The notes: a model not told the origin generated them from the sequence alone. Positions 27,501 to 38,800 are shown, counted from the stretch's first letter. The stretch is DNA of 64,000 nucleotides from Zeus faber (GCA_960531495.1 OY482853.1:962515-1026514); one strand, 5' to 3'. Numbers and translations: made by a program.

Positions 27501-29110
27501 CCAGTGATCTGTAAATAACATTGTCACATTATTATGATCATTTGTATTATTATAATTATTATTATGTCACGCCATCTGTAGGTAGTGGAATGTACAGCAG
27601 TCTTTCAAAACACTCCAAAAGCAACTTTTTGAAACTGTGAATCATTTTTTGCACAAAAATGCATTACAAACATTGACAAAAAAGGTTTGATAATTCCTAT
27701 TCAACTCAAAAGATATTGAAAAAAAAAACCCTAAAAGTTAAAGGAAATAGTGATAAAGTTGCCAAAAATGGCATTGAACCACAAATGGAATCAAACCTGA
27801 ACTTGGTTGAGTAAAATATATTAAATCAACTGTCATAATTTCTACACTGTAATAATAAGATTCAGTGAGAACTAGAATTTTAGTTAAAATAGATAGATAA
27901 TACAGTATATAAATCATAGTGTTGCAGTTCCTCCTACCACACACCACCCAAGTGACATGTTCAGGTCCCTCCGGCACAGAGACACAGACGACGATGGTTG
28001 TAGACACCAGTTTATTGTAGAGATAAAGCTAGGTGGAATTAGCCAGGAGCAGGTCGAACATGTCATGACAGGGCTCCTATCCTGAGTGAGAGTGTGATGG
28101 GGGTTTTAACCTGTTGCTCATTATCCCAACCACCGAGCAACGGGTATGCAGCCACCCTGACCCAATCATCTAGATCCAGGTCAGGTGTGGCTGCTCAACA
28201 AGACCACCCCCACACCACACATAGATTTTCTCGTACTTTACATTACATTACATTTACATTTAGTCATTGATCAGACGTTTTTATCCAAAGCGACTTACAA
28301 TTGTTCAAAGACCGACGGACGCAGCCATCAGGAGCAATTAGGGGTTAAGTGTCTTGCTCAAGGACACTACAGCATGCTAGCAGGAGGAGCCTGGGATCGA
28401 ACCAGCAACCTTTGGATCACTAGACCACCAGCTCTACCTCCTGAGCTACCATCCCCATACTTTAAATGTTTTATAGTCATTGCATATAAATCTATTTTGA
28501 AGTAAAACCCGAGGTCCCCTCTGATTACACAGAGACCCGTTGCGTGTTTCCTGTGATTGGTTTCATGTTGCTGTTGGTGTTATTCATTCTTTGTGATTCT
28601 CAGTGTTTATCGAGGCTCAGGGATTCCAACAAACTAACACTCAGCTACAGACACAAGTTTGGAGGAGTTCACTGTGTGGTCAGGTCATTTCAGGTTTCCT
28701 CAAAAAACATGTCAGAATGTGTGTGTGTGTGTGTGTGTGTGGGCATTTGCATGTGTGTGTGTGTGTGTAAGGACAGTGAGTAGAGGATCCACATACCTGG
28801 TAGTCCTCCATGGACGGTGTGTACAGACTGCAGTTCATCTCCTGAAGGGACAGAATCCATCATTGATCATTGATCTGGATGAGGAATCCTATTTTCCTGA
28901 AAAGCTATTTGTGATGTGTAGTATAGCATCGTATCGTATAGTTAACCATCACTTCACCGTGGACTTCTTCACAATGTCCATGATGGCCTTCACCTTGGTG
29001 GTGCTCTCGAAGGTGCAGGGCAGCTGTCCGGCCGTCAGTCTAGTGCCCAGGACGGTCAGACAGACCGGCAGCAGAAAGACAGGCAGCCGACTGACAGGCA
29101 CAGTCAGCAT
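21465..29110 (-). CDS. il15l: IL-2/IL-15 family cytokine, probably interleukin-15-like
   Basis: Four coding exons join in frame on the minus strand: 29110-28958, 28841-28797, 22682-22551 and 21587-21465, all phase 0, about 150 residues. The product has a signal peptide (MLTVPVSRLPVFLLPVCLTV), a first helix (ESTTKVKAIMDIVKKST), then NCSLYTPSMEDYQ, comparable to LYTESD in IL-15. Next is a C-x6-C pair followed by FAEEAFVLALEW, and a last exon starting VESGCPQCEG, matching the ESGCKECEE of IL-15, with a final amphipathic helix (ENFLSSLLLVLQDIN). The two cysteine pairs have the spacing that forms the two IL-15 disulfides. The family signals through IL-2R beta/common gamma on lymphocytes. The position next to supt5h and plekhg2 and the sequence favour il15l over il2 or il15. 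Intron 2 is about 6.1 kb and mostly repeats. Confidence 0.8.
22551..22682 (-). CDS. il15l: il15l exon 3, helix B/C segment
   Basis: 132 nt, 44 codons, ending AAATTCAAAAAG|GTGAGG. It encodes QRCPRSSLICFAEEAFVLAL and then a Leu-rich helix (LSTSLRKLAMKF). The acceptor is CCCCTCAGCAG: a NAGNAG pair, so the exon can start at 22,682 or 22,679, adding or dropping one Gln. The (CAA)n repeat block begins about 25 bases from this splice site. Confidence 0.8.
22705..24560. repeat. CAA/CCA low-complexity satellite
   Basis: About 1.85 kb built from ACAACAACC, ACCACAACA, AAACACTACAAC and poly(A) stretches, with higher-order duplications (for example the ~46-bp AAAAAACCACTTCAAAACCC block repeated four times at 23,755-23,905). 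It fills part of il15l intron 2. Long Thr/Asn-rich frames on one strand and Val-rich frames on the other reflect composition only. Confidence 0.95.
24950..25290. repeat. 54-bp minisatellite, about six diverged copies
   Basis: The unit runs from GGCAGTACAGAGGCCCCCAG through GACGTGGGCTTGGCTGTACC to GCCTCCCGGAGCTT. 54 is a multiple of three, so all frames stay partly open, but stops and variable flanks argue against coding. 24,560-24,950 is unassigned. Confidence 0.85.
25590..26130 (+). mobile_element. BEL/Pao LTR retrotransposon pol fragment
   Basis: The frames contain LMPLSLFNPLGFAAPVSIQG (the conserved post-RT connector of Pao elements) and later STKAIGAIAYLKVANAEG (start of RNase H). Stops and a deletion of the intervening part show it is dead. 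Confidence 0.8.
26140..26318 (+). mobile_element. tRNA-derived SINE, 3'-truncated
   Basis: Same family as at 13,991: GGGATGGTAGCTCAGGCGGT, B-box GGTTCGATCCC, ending abruptly after TCGCTTTGGATAAAT, where an L1 fragment starts. Confidence 0.9.
26330..26820 (+). mobile_element. L1 ORF2 C-terminal fragment
   Basis: The frames NSKMQPIQYKILRKAHITVP and QWLQLFIEYISMEKLLAISK match the L1 ORF2 C-terminus seen at 4.9-5.2 kb, with the middle part frameshifted. Confidence 0.75.
26820..27200. repeat. CAA/CCA low-complexity repeat, second block
   Basis: ACAACCACTACAACCACCACAGAAACAAC-type units similar to the 22.7-24.6 kb block, starting exactly where the L1 fragment ends. Confidence 0.92.
27920..28219 (-). 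mobile_element. Solo LTR, copy 1
   Basis: About 300 bp. On the minus strand it runs from TGTGGTGTGGGGG to a CAATAAACTGGTGT poly(A)-signal region and ends near GGAACTGCAACA. A diverged sister copy in the same orientation lies at 49,230-49,526. No internal retroelement region adjoins either. Confidence 0.65.
28238..28457 (-). mobile_element. tRNA-derived SINE, full-length
   Basis: Reverse copy of the family: tail ACATTTACATTTAGTCATTG first, B-box complement GGGATCGAACC, head complement GAGCTACCATCCCC at the end. It lies in il15l intron 2. Confidence 0.92.
28718..28768 (+). repeat. (GT)n microsatellite in two runs
   Basis: Two GT runs separated by GGGCATTTGCAT, about 30 bases beyond the exon 2 donor of il15l. 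Confidence 0.95.
28797..28841 (-). CDS. il15l: il15l exon 2 (15 codons)
   Basis: 45 nt between CTGTCCCTTCAG and GTATGTGG, encoding EMNCSLYTPSMEDYQ. A very short second exon carrying the LYT motif is a hallmark of IL-15-type genes. Confidence 0.8.
28958..29110 (-). CDS. il15l: il15l exon 1, signal peptide and helix A
   Basis: 51 codons from the ATG at 29,110 to the donor TCCACG|GTGAAG. Residues 1-29 or so form a hydrophobic secretory signal; residues 34-51 form an amphipathic helix. Immediately upstream in the same frame is ATGTGA (29,119-29,114), a start codon followed directly by a stop. Confidence 0.78.
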
Positions 29111-29305
29111 GTCTCACATCACGCCTCGGTCTGCACTGAGTCTGCGATGCCACCAAGATGACAACAAGGAGATACCTGTGGGCACCTTTAGAGGCAGAGT
29201 GTACAGGTTGGTGCTTTCTACTGTATGGAGGAAACCCAAGGACCCCCTGGTGGAAACCAGAAGCGACGTAGGCGATCAAACTAAATACACTCCTTCTAGG
29301 CTTGG

Positions 29306-29770
29306 TTAGTACGGGAACCAGCAGGAAGCAGCAGGAACCAGCAGGAAGGGGCAGGAAGCGGCAGGAAGCGGCAGGAACCAGCAGGAAGGGGCAGGAAGCG
29401 GCAGGAAGCGGCAGGAACCAGCAGGAAGCAGCAGGAACCAGCAGGAAGCTGTAGGAAGAAGCATGAACCAGCAGGAAGTGGCAGGAACCAGTAGGAAGCG
29501 ACAGGAACTGGCAGGAAGCTGTAGGAAGAAGCATGAACCAGCAGGAAGTGGCAGGAACCAGTAGGAAGCGACAGGAACTGGCAGGAAGCTGCAGGAAGCG
29601 GCAGGAAGCGGCAGGAAGCGGCAGGAGTCAGCAGGTAGCCGTAGGAAGCTGTAGGAAGACGCAGGAACCAGCAGGTAGCAACAGGAAGCAGCAGGAAGCA
29701 ACAGGAACCAGCATGAATGGGGAGGAACCAACAGGAACCAGCAGGAAGCAACAGGAAGCAGCATGGAAGT
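29306..29770. repeat. 10-bp minisatellite (AGGAACCAGC/AGGAAGCGGC)
   Basis: About 45 units upstream of il15l. Every frame is open because of the 10-bp period and low stop content, giving false Leu/Pro/Cys/Phe-rich proteins. 29,771-30,570 shows no gene. Confidence 0.95.
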
Positions 29771-30427
29771 CATGGAGAAGGACTTTGGGCCTCAAAGAGG
29801 TTCTGGTAATCCCCCTCTGCATTGAGAGGAGCCAATTGAGGTAGTTAATCTGGTCAGGCCGCCCCCTGGTGGTGTGCCAGGCCAACTGAGGGGGTGTCCC
29901 AGGGGCCGACCCAGGTGCCACTGGAGGGATTCTATCTCTGTTACCATGGGAACACCTCACAATCCCCCAGGAAAAGATGGAGGAAGCTGCCGAGAAAAGG
30001 ACGTCTGGTCGCTCTGCTAAGATGCTGCCTGCAGGGGGCAAATGAGTAGGAAGATGGAGGATGGCTGGACAGTGGCAAAGCAAGATCATAAAGCAACACT
30101 GGATGATAAAGAAAAATAAATGCGAAAACAGCTGTGTTCCGAAGATTCCAAACATGAGCAGCAGAATAACACAGGTTAAGGTTCAGAGGGTAGAGCTTGG
30201 GTGGAGTTAGGGGGGAGCAGTGTCAGACAGCAGCTTGAAGGGAAACGTTTTAAAATGTCAAACGTCATTGTTCAGGGGAGGGATCAGCTGATCGCGGCCC
30301 TGAACTGAACGCTGATTCTCTGCCTTTTGAAGTTACCTTGTGCAAGGCACCTTGTGTCCCATGTGAGGCAGAGTCACGCCGGCTGCAATGGGTAGCTCCC
30401 AGTGTCCACCAGTAGCAGACTGGTTGT

Positions 30428-30470
30428 ACTGACAGACAGACAGACAGACCGACAGACAGACAGACAGTGA
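30428..30470. repeat. (CAGA)n microsatellite
   Basis: GACAGACAGACAGACC repeats. Confidence 0.95.
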
Positions 30471-30709
30471 CTGATTTGTGTCCGAATCTGCTCAAACTGA
30501 AAAAAATATTTTGGCCCAAACATCAGACCTGAAGGAAAACAGGAACAAAAAGAACAAAATAAAACTTATGAAATACAAGTGAAAGACAAACCTGCAGGTG
30601 ACGGAGCTGAAGCCTCTGAGAGGGAGAGAGAGAGAGAGAAAATCTCCACCTCTTTCTGTCTGTCCTCCTCCCTGCTTTCAGCCATCCTCCTTTCCCAGGG
30701 ACCTCCCCC

Positions 30710-30748
30710 TCTCTCTCTCTCTCTCTCTCTCTCGCTCTCTCTCTCTCT
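30710..30748. repeat. (CT)n microsatellite
   Basis: A CTCTCTCT run with one G interruption, next to a LINE fragment. Confidence 0.95.
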
Positions 30749-30749
30749 G

Positions 30750-31990
30750 ACCATGAAAAGGCATTTGACGCGGTCGAGCACTGCTACCTCTGGAAAATTC
30801 TGGAGGAGTTTGGATTGAACCCAGGTTAAAGTTCAAGTTCAATAATTGACTGTGTTGTATTTAATCACAAAGATTAAGGTTTTGTACCAGGACATAGAGC
30901 GTCGACTAATGACTAATGGAGTGTTGAACGCCCCCTTGAGAGTGGGGCGGGGCATCAGGCAGGGCTGTGTGTGTGTGTGTGTCTGGTGTGCTATACGCAC
31001 TCTCTATTGAACCACTGTTGCACAACTTCCAAGATAATATTGAAGGATTGATTTTACCCCATTTTAATACACACCATGTTTTATCTACGGATGCAGACAA
31101 CCTCACTGTCATTGTACAGAGTTGGGAGGATGTACAGAAACTACAGGAAATTTCAAAAGACTGAATGTCGGTGGCAAGAATAAACTGGGGAAAAAGTGAG
31201 GCAGTAGCTTGTCGGGGCTGGAAGGAGGGTTACCTGACTTGATGAGGCCACCACACAGAAGAACAGGGAGGAGGTAGTGGAGACAGTGAAGGTGGAGATG
31301 ACTGCTCCCACATATGTCCTACAGAGGGTGAACACTGATTATCAACAACCTGGTGGGGTCTGTGTTATGGCATCAGCTGTCCTGCCTGGAACCACCTGTG
31401 GGTCTTCTCCTGAAGAATCAGGCTGTCGTAATGGACTTCTTCTGGAACAAGCTTCAGCGTCCCTTTCCTGCTGAAGGACGAGGGAGGACAAGTCCTTATC
31501 AACCCGGTGAGCAGGTTGGTGGTCTTCAGACTGCAGTTCGCCCAGAGGTACCTGGTGGGATGATGGTCTCGGTGTGGAGGCAGGTGGTGGCCAGCAGCAT
31601 TTTATGGTCTGGGACTGGACACTGTACTGTTTATAACAGATTATAAGCCTTTCGAGAACTATGGGCTACCTCTATTCTATAAAACAGTTCTTAAAACATG
31701 GGCTCTCTTCAGCTGGACGAGACCGGATCCTGCAGCCTCACTGTCCTGTTTTTTGGAGGAGCCGATAATCCACGGAACCCAGCTGGATGTACGGGATGGC
31801 TTCACACCAGGACCGACACAGGACTGGGGGGCGGAGAATGTGTTCCCATCAAGCACGGCACTTGATCTGTTTCATAAGGAAACGGAGTAAAATGAAATTC
31901 AAAAATAAAAACAAACTGTTTTGGTACCGATCACAGGTGCCCCATGGCTGTCGCCGTGGGCACAGTCGGGGCGCAGAGCTGTGATTTTTT
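30750..31990 (+). mobile_element. Tx1/L1-type LINE ORF2 fragments (decayed)
   Basis: DHEKAFDAVEHCYLWKILEE at 30,750 is the RT palm motif. Further on, LKNQAVVMDFFWNKLQRPFP and a GEQVGGLQTAVRPEVP segment match the Tx1 C-terminal region. There are many stops and frameshifts. Confidence 0.75.
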
Positions 31991-32224
31991 AAAATTATAT
32001 AGTTATGTTTATAATGATATATTGAGGGAGACAACTCTCGGTTTTGATACCTGTGAACATGGAGGAGGTTCTGCCAGACCCCGCTGTGAGCATGGAGGAG
32101 GTTCTGCTGAACTGGGGAAGCAGATTGGACACAGTAATCTGTCCTTTACTTCAAGGTTGAATTAAAAGTTGTGATGGTGTTTGTAAAGGAGGAGCGCTTT
32201 GTCTACCAGTTAATAGAGCTGACG

Positions 32225-32240
32225 GCCCCCCCCCCCCCCG
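32225..32240. repeat. Poly(C) run
   Basis: CCCCCCCCCCC preceding CGTGTCACGG. 31,991-32,450 shows no gene. Confidence 0.9.
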
Positions 32241-32454
32241 TGTCACGGTGTTGGGAGTCCCTCGTATGGCCACAACCAACAAACCAGGGCCACCTTATTA
32301 CCAGTATTACGGTGGCCCTGACAGTTCAATGCACTGCAACTTAAGAAAACACAAGCAAATAGAAATGAATGAATGAAATATAAGACATGCACAGCATTTA
32401 GAAAACACGCTGCAAATCCAGATGTGTCAAACAAACTGCATATCAAAATGCTTT

Positions 32455-32930
32455 GCAAATACAAAAAACACAACCGCATTAACGGAAAACACAACCACAT
32501 TAAGTGAAAACACAACAACATTAACAGAAAACACAACCACATTAACAGAAAACACAACTGAATTAATGGAAAACACAACCACATTAACGAAAAAAACACA
32601 ACCACATTAACGAAAAAAACACAACCGCATTAACAGCGTACACAGCCACATTAGCAGAAACACAATCACATTAAGTGAAAACACAACCACCTTAACAGAA
32701 AACGCAACCACATTAACAGAAAACACAACTGCATTAACAGAAACACAACCGCATTAATGGAAGACATAACCACATTAACGAAAAAAACACAACCACATTA
32801 ACAGAAAACACAACCACATAATGGAGAACACAACCACATTCAGGGAAAACACAAACGCATTAATGGAAAACACAACCGCATTAACGGAAAATATAACCGC
32901 ATTAATAGAAAACACAAACACATTAAGTTA
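32455..32930. repeat. ~18-21-bp minisatellite (ACATTAACGGAAAACACAACC)
   Basis: More than 20 degenerate AACACAACCACATTAACAG-like units. Not coding. Confidence 0.93.
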
Positions 32931-33104
32931 CTTTCTCCTCTACTGTTTTATTCCAATTCAAATTTAAAATTAAAAATAAAAACACAGGAAAACTGGTACA
33001 GGAACCGTACAAGAGGCACGGTACATGCAGTGCAGCGCTGGAGGAGAAAACACACACACTGATCAAATCCAGCCATATTTACCACTTTATATTTGAGGAG
33101 ATAC

Positions 33105-33300
33105 AGTTTCTATCAAACATGATCCCAATGTTACGGCTCCAAAAACACCACCTTGTTAACTCGCAAAAGGAGGACCGAACCCTCACCTTCAATGAGCTGA
33201 GTAAAACACTTTTCCAGATGCCTTCAGGAAAAGCTCCAGGGGTGGATGGGCGGCCGGTGGGACTTTTTAAAACATTTTGGGAAACCATTAGAAAAGACTG
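33105..33300 (+). mobile_element. Tx1/L1 LINE fragment
   Basis: LTFNELSKTLFQMPSGKAPG then VDGRPVGLFKTFWETIRKDC is the stretch before the RT domain of Tx1-type LINEs. It is interrupted at 33,301 by an LTR. Confidence 0.75.
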
Positions 33301-33639
33301 TGTCAGGGTTCGCCCAGGGCCTCCGGCATCGGCCACTAGATGCCGCCAGTACTGCCTCATCAATGTTGCTTTGTTTCCCATTACCCAGCCTCATTAGGTT
33401 ATATGTTTCAGCTGTGTCTCGCTTTGTCTTGCCTATTTATACCCTGTCGTTTGTGTTCTTCGTTGCTCAGTCTTGAGTTTGTCTAGCCTCCTGACAACGC
33501 TCTCGTTTCCAGGCCCACAAAATTCTTATTTGTTTTTTTTGTCTGTTTTTGGTACTTGTTTCAAGTAAACCTTTATTTTTGCCACCTTGTCTCTGCCTCG
33601 TTCTCTGCACCTGGGTTCACTCGGCATAACCTCGTAACA
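33301..33639 (+). mobile_element. Ty3/Gypsy 5' LTR
   Basis: Begins TGTCAGGGTTCGCCC and ends CATAACCTCGTAACA, with CTATTTATACC as a TATA-like box. The internal region starts at once (GCAAGGCTGAGCCCC). Confidence 0.75.
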
Positions 33640-33657
33640 GCAAGGCTGAGCCCCAAC

Positions 33658-35880
33658 ATGGACCCAGCAGAGAGTCAGCCTCCAGAGATGGAACGCATGC
33701 GGGTGGCCCTGACGAACCAGGGGACTGAGATTGGCCATCATGAGCAGGCTCTCCAACAGATCCTGGAAAAACTGCAGTCCCTCACCCAGGCCGTCCAGCA
33801 GAGCCAGGCACAGGCTCCACCTATGGCTCCTGCGCCAGCGCTGCCTCCCATGGACACGCGTCCTCCATATCACCGCAAACCATGACTGCCGGCGCCAGAG
33901 AGGTACGACGGTAACCCAGGAGGTTGTCGTGGCTTTTTGACGCAATGCTCCCTGGCTTTAGAGCTCCAGCCATCACAGTTCCCCACCCGGCGCTCACGGG
34001 TGGCATACATTGTCACACTACTCAGAGGCAAAGCACACTTCTGGGCCACAGCCATCTGGAACCAGCAAACCCCGGCCTGCTCCAGCTACCATTTTTTTGC
34101 CCAAGAGATGCGCAGAGTTTTTGACCACTCAGTCAGTGGGAGGGAGGCGTCAACACGGCTACTCCGGCTCCGCCAGGGGGAACAGAGCGTAGCGGATTAC
34201 GCCGTCACGTTCCGCACCCTCACAGTGGCGTCTGGATGGAACAGCGAGGCACTCATTGCGGCCTTCCAGGATGGTCTCATTGATGGTGTCAAGGACGAGC
34301 TGCCATCCCAGGAGCGCAGGAGGACCTGGACACGCTCATCAAAACAGCTATCAGGTGGACAACCGCCTCCGGGAGAGACAAAGGGAACGCCGTTCTTCCG
34401 CTTCACCAATACCAGTGCGCACAGCAGTCCTGGGGACGACGTCTCCCGAGCATCTCCGAGCTGTCCCGAGCCCATCTACAGCATCGATGGAGGAGCCTAT
34501 GCAAGTAATCAGCACACGGCTCTCTCGGTCCAAACGTGAACGGTGGATGAGGGAGCGCCGCTGCTTGTACTGTGGGATCCCGGGTCATTTCCATTCTTCC
34601 TGCCCTGAGCTCTCGGGAAAAGCCAACTCTCTCAAGGGTAGGGAGAACTGTGACGAGGCCAACCTTCTCTCCCGGGCTCGAGGCGAGCAGGGTCCTGCTG
34701 ACTGCCTCCCTCGCCTGGGGAGATCAACATCACTCCCTCCAAGCTATGGTGGATTCCGGCACTGCAGGTAGCTTCCTGGATGTGGGGCTAGCAAAAGCCC
34801 TAAAGCTCCCTCTGGCACCTCTGGAGCATCCTCTCACGGTGACAGCCCTGGATGGAAGACCACTGGGTTCCGGTAGCGTGTGCCATCTCACCACCCCCCT
34901 TTTCCTGTCACTGGAGGGAAAACATTCAGAGGTAATCCAGCTCCACCTCATCCACTCTCCTGAATTTCCACTGGTCCTGGGCTACCCATGGCTGGCCCGT
35001 CACAATCAACATCTGGACTGGGCCTCCGGGCGTCTCACCGAATGGGGTCCTGCTACAAGTGTCTCACCACCTGTCTTTGTTCTAGTCCGTCTTCTCACCC
35101 TCTCGAGTCTCCAGTCCATGTCCAAGCTTGTGCCCCTTCACAAGCCCCAGCCCACTCCGGAGTTCCTGTCTGTGTCCTGGCTCCAGTCCGTATTCAAGGC
35201 CCCATCCATCCCGAGTTTTCACAAGTATCCGAGCTGAGGGAGGTCTTCAGCAAGAGACGGGCCACCACTCTTCCTCCCCATCAGCCGTATGACTGCGCCA
35301 TCGACCTTCTGCCTGGCACCTGCCCTCCTCGAGTACGTCTCTTCTCTGTCTCTGCCCCTGAGACTACAGCCATGGAGGAGTATATCCGGGGGGCGCTCAC
35401 CTCAGGTTTCATCCGCCCTTCCACCTCCCTGGCGGGCGCAGGCTTTTTCTTCGTGGGTAAGAAGGATGGCGGCCTGCATCCCTGCATTGATTACCGTGGT
35501 CTTAACAAGATCACGGTCAAGAATCGCTACCCCCTTCCTCTCATGTCCACATCTTTCAAGCAAGGCGCCACCATCTTCACCAAACTCGATCTTCGAAATA
35601 CATACAATCTCGTCCGTGTCTGCGAGGGAAGACCGCCTTCAACACACCCACCGGCCATTATGAATACCTGGTCATGCCTTTTGGATTGGGCAATGCTCCC
35701 GCTGTCTTCCAAGCCTTTGTAAACAACGTCCTCCGTGAGTTTCTCAACCGCTCCGTGTTCGTCTACATCGATGACATCCTCATCTTCTCCAGGACCCTTC
35801 CCGAACACATACAGCATGTGAGACAGGTCCTTCACCGTCTGCTCGCCAATGGCCTCTATGTGAAGCTGGAGAAGTTTGGG
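33658..35880 (+). mobile_element. Ty3/Gypsy retrotransposon gag-pol, broken and truncated
   Basis: Across several frames one can see: a gag start (MDPAESQPPEMERMRVA), a capsid region, a CCHC knuckle (CLYCGIPGHFHSSC, about 34,560-34,600), an aspartic protease (LQAMVDSGTAGSFLDVG, about 34,740), and RT blocks ([20 protein letters not shown] at about 35,450; [31 protein letters not shown]). Frameshifts and stops break it repeatedly. It stops just after the RT palm; RNase H and integrase of this element are missing, and a different retroelement follows. Confidence 0.9.
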
Positions 35881-38800
35881 AAGAAGACAACAAGTCAGAA
35901 GCCTGGAAATAGGAGAAGAGAGTGTGAGTGACTTGGACGAAGCTTTTGGAGGATACGACCCAGCAGTCAGATGGATGCTGGCAAAAGCGGAGAAAAAAGG
36001 AGATCGACCAGTGAGGAAAATGGCTCCGGGAACAGACGACACAGATGAGAGTGAACAGGCCGAAAGTGAGGAAGAATCGGAGAAAGAAGGTCCTTCCTGT
36101 TTTGAACCGTTAGCAGCCAGCACAGGGGTAGGAGATGACAGACGCATGGTTTTAAGAGTGATTGAGAGGAGTATAGACAGATGCCTTGAGGACATAAGTG
36201 ACTCCACCTGTCCAGAAGTTCAACAAATATTGGAAAAACAATTACACGAATTGCAAATAACGGAGAAGAAATTACAGAAGAAAAAACCTCAAAAGCCAGA
36301 CACTTTGAGGTATGGACTACGGCTAAGAAAAGGAAAGAGACCCAACAAAATGTTTCCAGTGATAATTCGAGGACAAAATTTAGAGTACAAGCCTTGGCAG
36401 AATACAGACATGTCTAACATACTTGAAAAGTTACCCACTCTCCAAGATGGAGCCATCCGTGGATCTCAAAGCTTAAAGAGGTTTTGGTGGGAACGCAGCC
36501 TGCCATGGGAGATATTAAAAGACTTCTGGCTAGCCTTATTGGAGTCCCAGCGATGGAGGAGATCCTGCAGGCAGCAGGCCTTATCAGATATGTGGCAACT
36601 GCAGTGTATAACCCAGAATTGTTTGCTGCAAGCAGAGGTCGGATGTGGAGAGCATTGAGAGATGCATTTCCAACAAACGTACACCCGGACAACATCTTTG
36701 TTGAGTCATTGGGTCCACATGAAAACCCAAGGGCTTATGTGTCAAGGGTTCATCAAGTGTGGAGAAATATCACAGGAAATTATCCAGATTTTAATCAAAT
36801 GGAGAAATCAAGGGGCTGCCTATTCAAGTGAGGAGCAAATTGGCAGAAGTGGTTGGTCTTGGAAGCATGACCATACGGATCACATAGCACATCAAGTGGA
36901 GCTATATCGGAAAAAGGAGCATGACCAGAAGAAACAAGCCCAGGAGACTCTCAGAAAACTCAACCAAATACAGTTGGTGGATAAGAAGAATGAAGATAAG
37001 AAGGCCAAAGAGAAGGTTTATAGATGAGCAGAACAGAAGGAATTGTAGATAGATAATGCACTGCGGCGCCCCCTAAGGGGAGCAGCCGAAAGGAGAGGAT
37101 TCTTGGTGGTGGAATGAGGAAGTAAAGGAGCAGCTATGAAGATAAACACTGATGATTATCTTGATAAAGAGCGTGACATTAAGAAAAGTGTGCCACAGAT
37201 GACTTTAATGGTGGCTGAAGGACTTGAGCAAAAGCATGTGGAGAAATCATGAAGGACTGATGGTAGCAACCCAAGACCTACTAGGTCTGATGATTCAGGA
37301 AGCACATGGGTTGGCCCATGTTGCAAGGGGGGAGGTAATAAGAAAAATCAGGAAAGAGTATGGTTATTGGGCACCGTACTTGCTTGAGCAAATTGATTAT
37401 GTCATAGGCAGATGTACAATCGGTCTTAAAAACAATGTTTGGAGGGCTGTGATGAGTCCACCCGGTTACATTCCAACTCCGACAGGTCCCATGCGTGAGT
37501 TGGTTGTAGATTTTGTTGATATGATAAGACCAGTAGGAGGTAAAACATACATGTTAGTGGACGTGGATAGATTTTCACGATGGACTGAAGCATGTCCTCA
37601 AAGCGTAATGATGCTCAGTCAGTTGCCAAGCCTAGTTTTTGTGTCGTGAGGTCATAAGCAGGTGGGGACTTCCAGATCGCATATCTTCAGATAATGGGAA
37701 AGAGTTTGTGGATAAAGCAGTAAAATTAATTCAGCAAAAATTGGGAATTAAACAATGTCTAGGAGCTATTCATCATCTCCAAAGCCAAAGTGATTGTGAA
37801 AAATTGAATGCTGTGCTGAAAAATCGCATTGTTAAAATTGGTCAGCATACAGGTCTGAATTGGCATTAGAGGTGTGTAGTGAGGACCTAACACTAGTAGA
37901 GAAATATCTATACCGAATATCTGATTCCTTCATAGACTCAATACTATTTTTAACTGAGAAAATGCATGGACAAAAGGGGGAAAAGGAAAAGGTTAATCAT
38001 ATCTTGGAATAATGTTAAAGTATAATGCAAAAGCGAAATTATTATACTGGATTTGATGTGTGTGCAAGATACTGGCCAGTGAATTTTTCTTCCAGGACCG
38101 GTATGAGGTTAGCTGTGTCCGGAGATCCTAACAGCCTAATGGACTTGAACACTCAAACGTGGACATTCAAAAATGGAGGAAGAAAATGGACGACGGACCC
38201 TGAATGAGGACATCATGATCAGGAGTGTCGAGTGAAATATTATTAAATGTTGATGGTGTTATGCAGGTTTTTATAATATTGGAGTTTGTTTATTACAACG
38301 TAACCTGTATTATTGATGAAAAGTCTGTATCCTACAGTAGATATTTTTAGCGAGACATATTACTTTGATTTAGTATTGATTTCTTTGAAGTTTTCTGTAA
38401 CAGGGTGAAATGGATATATTGGGACCTCAGGTGTTTTATTCTTTTGCGGGGTTTTGAGGGACATTGACAATAGGCAGGGACAGGTTCATTGTTTGTTGTC
38501 CGATGGGTCGACCAGCCTGACTTTGGACAAACTTTTGATTTATTTCTGAGGTTCTGAATGTATGCATTAATATGTAACATCTTGTACAGTTGTCTAAACC
38601 CTTCTTCTTTGCGGTTAATTAATTTGGAGTGCAATAGGTAGTTGCCTGGGGCAGGGGAACCGTGAGAGAATTTTCCTGTCTTGATTGTTTGTTGAAAGAA
38701 CTTAGAAAGGAAGCTGCCAGATGGGTTTTTCGCTCTCACACTCCACAAATGTATTGTATTGCTACGACTAAGCATGTTCAGAAGGGTATAATATAATCAG

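Noticed and set aside
29306..29770. CRISPR-like or satellite-encoded array
   Set aside because: Units are 10 bp and contiguous with no spacers; the context is a vertebrate intergenic region.
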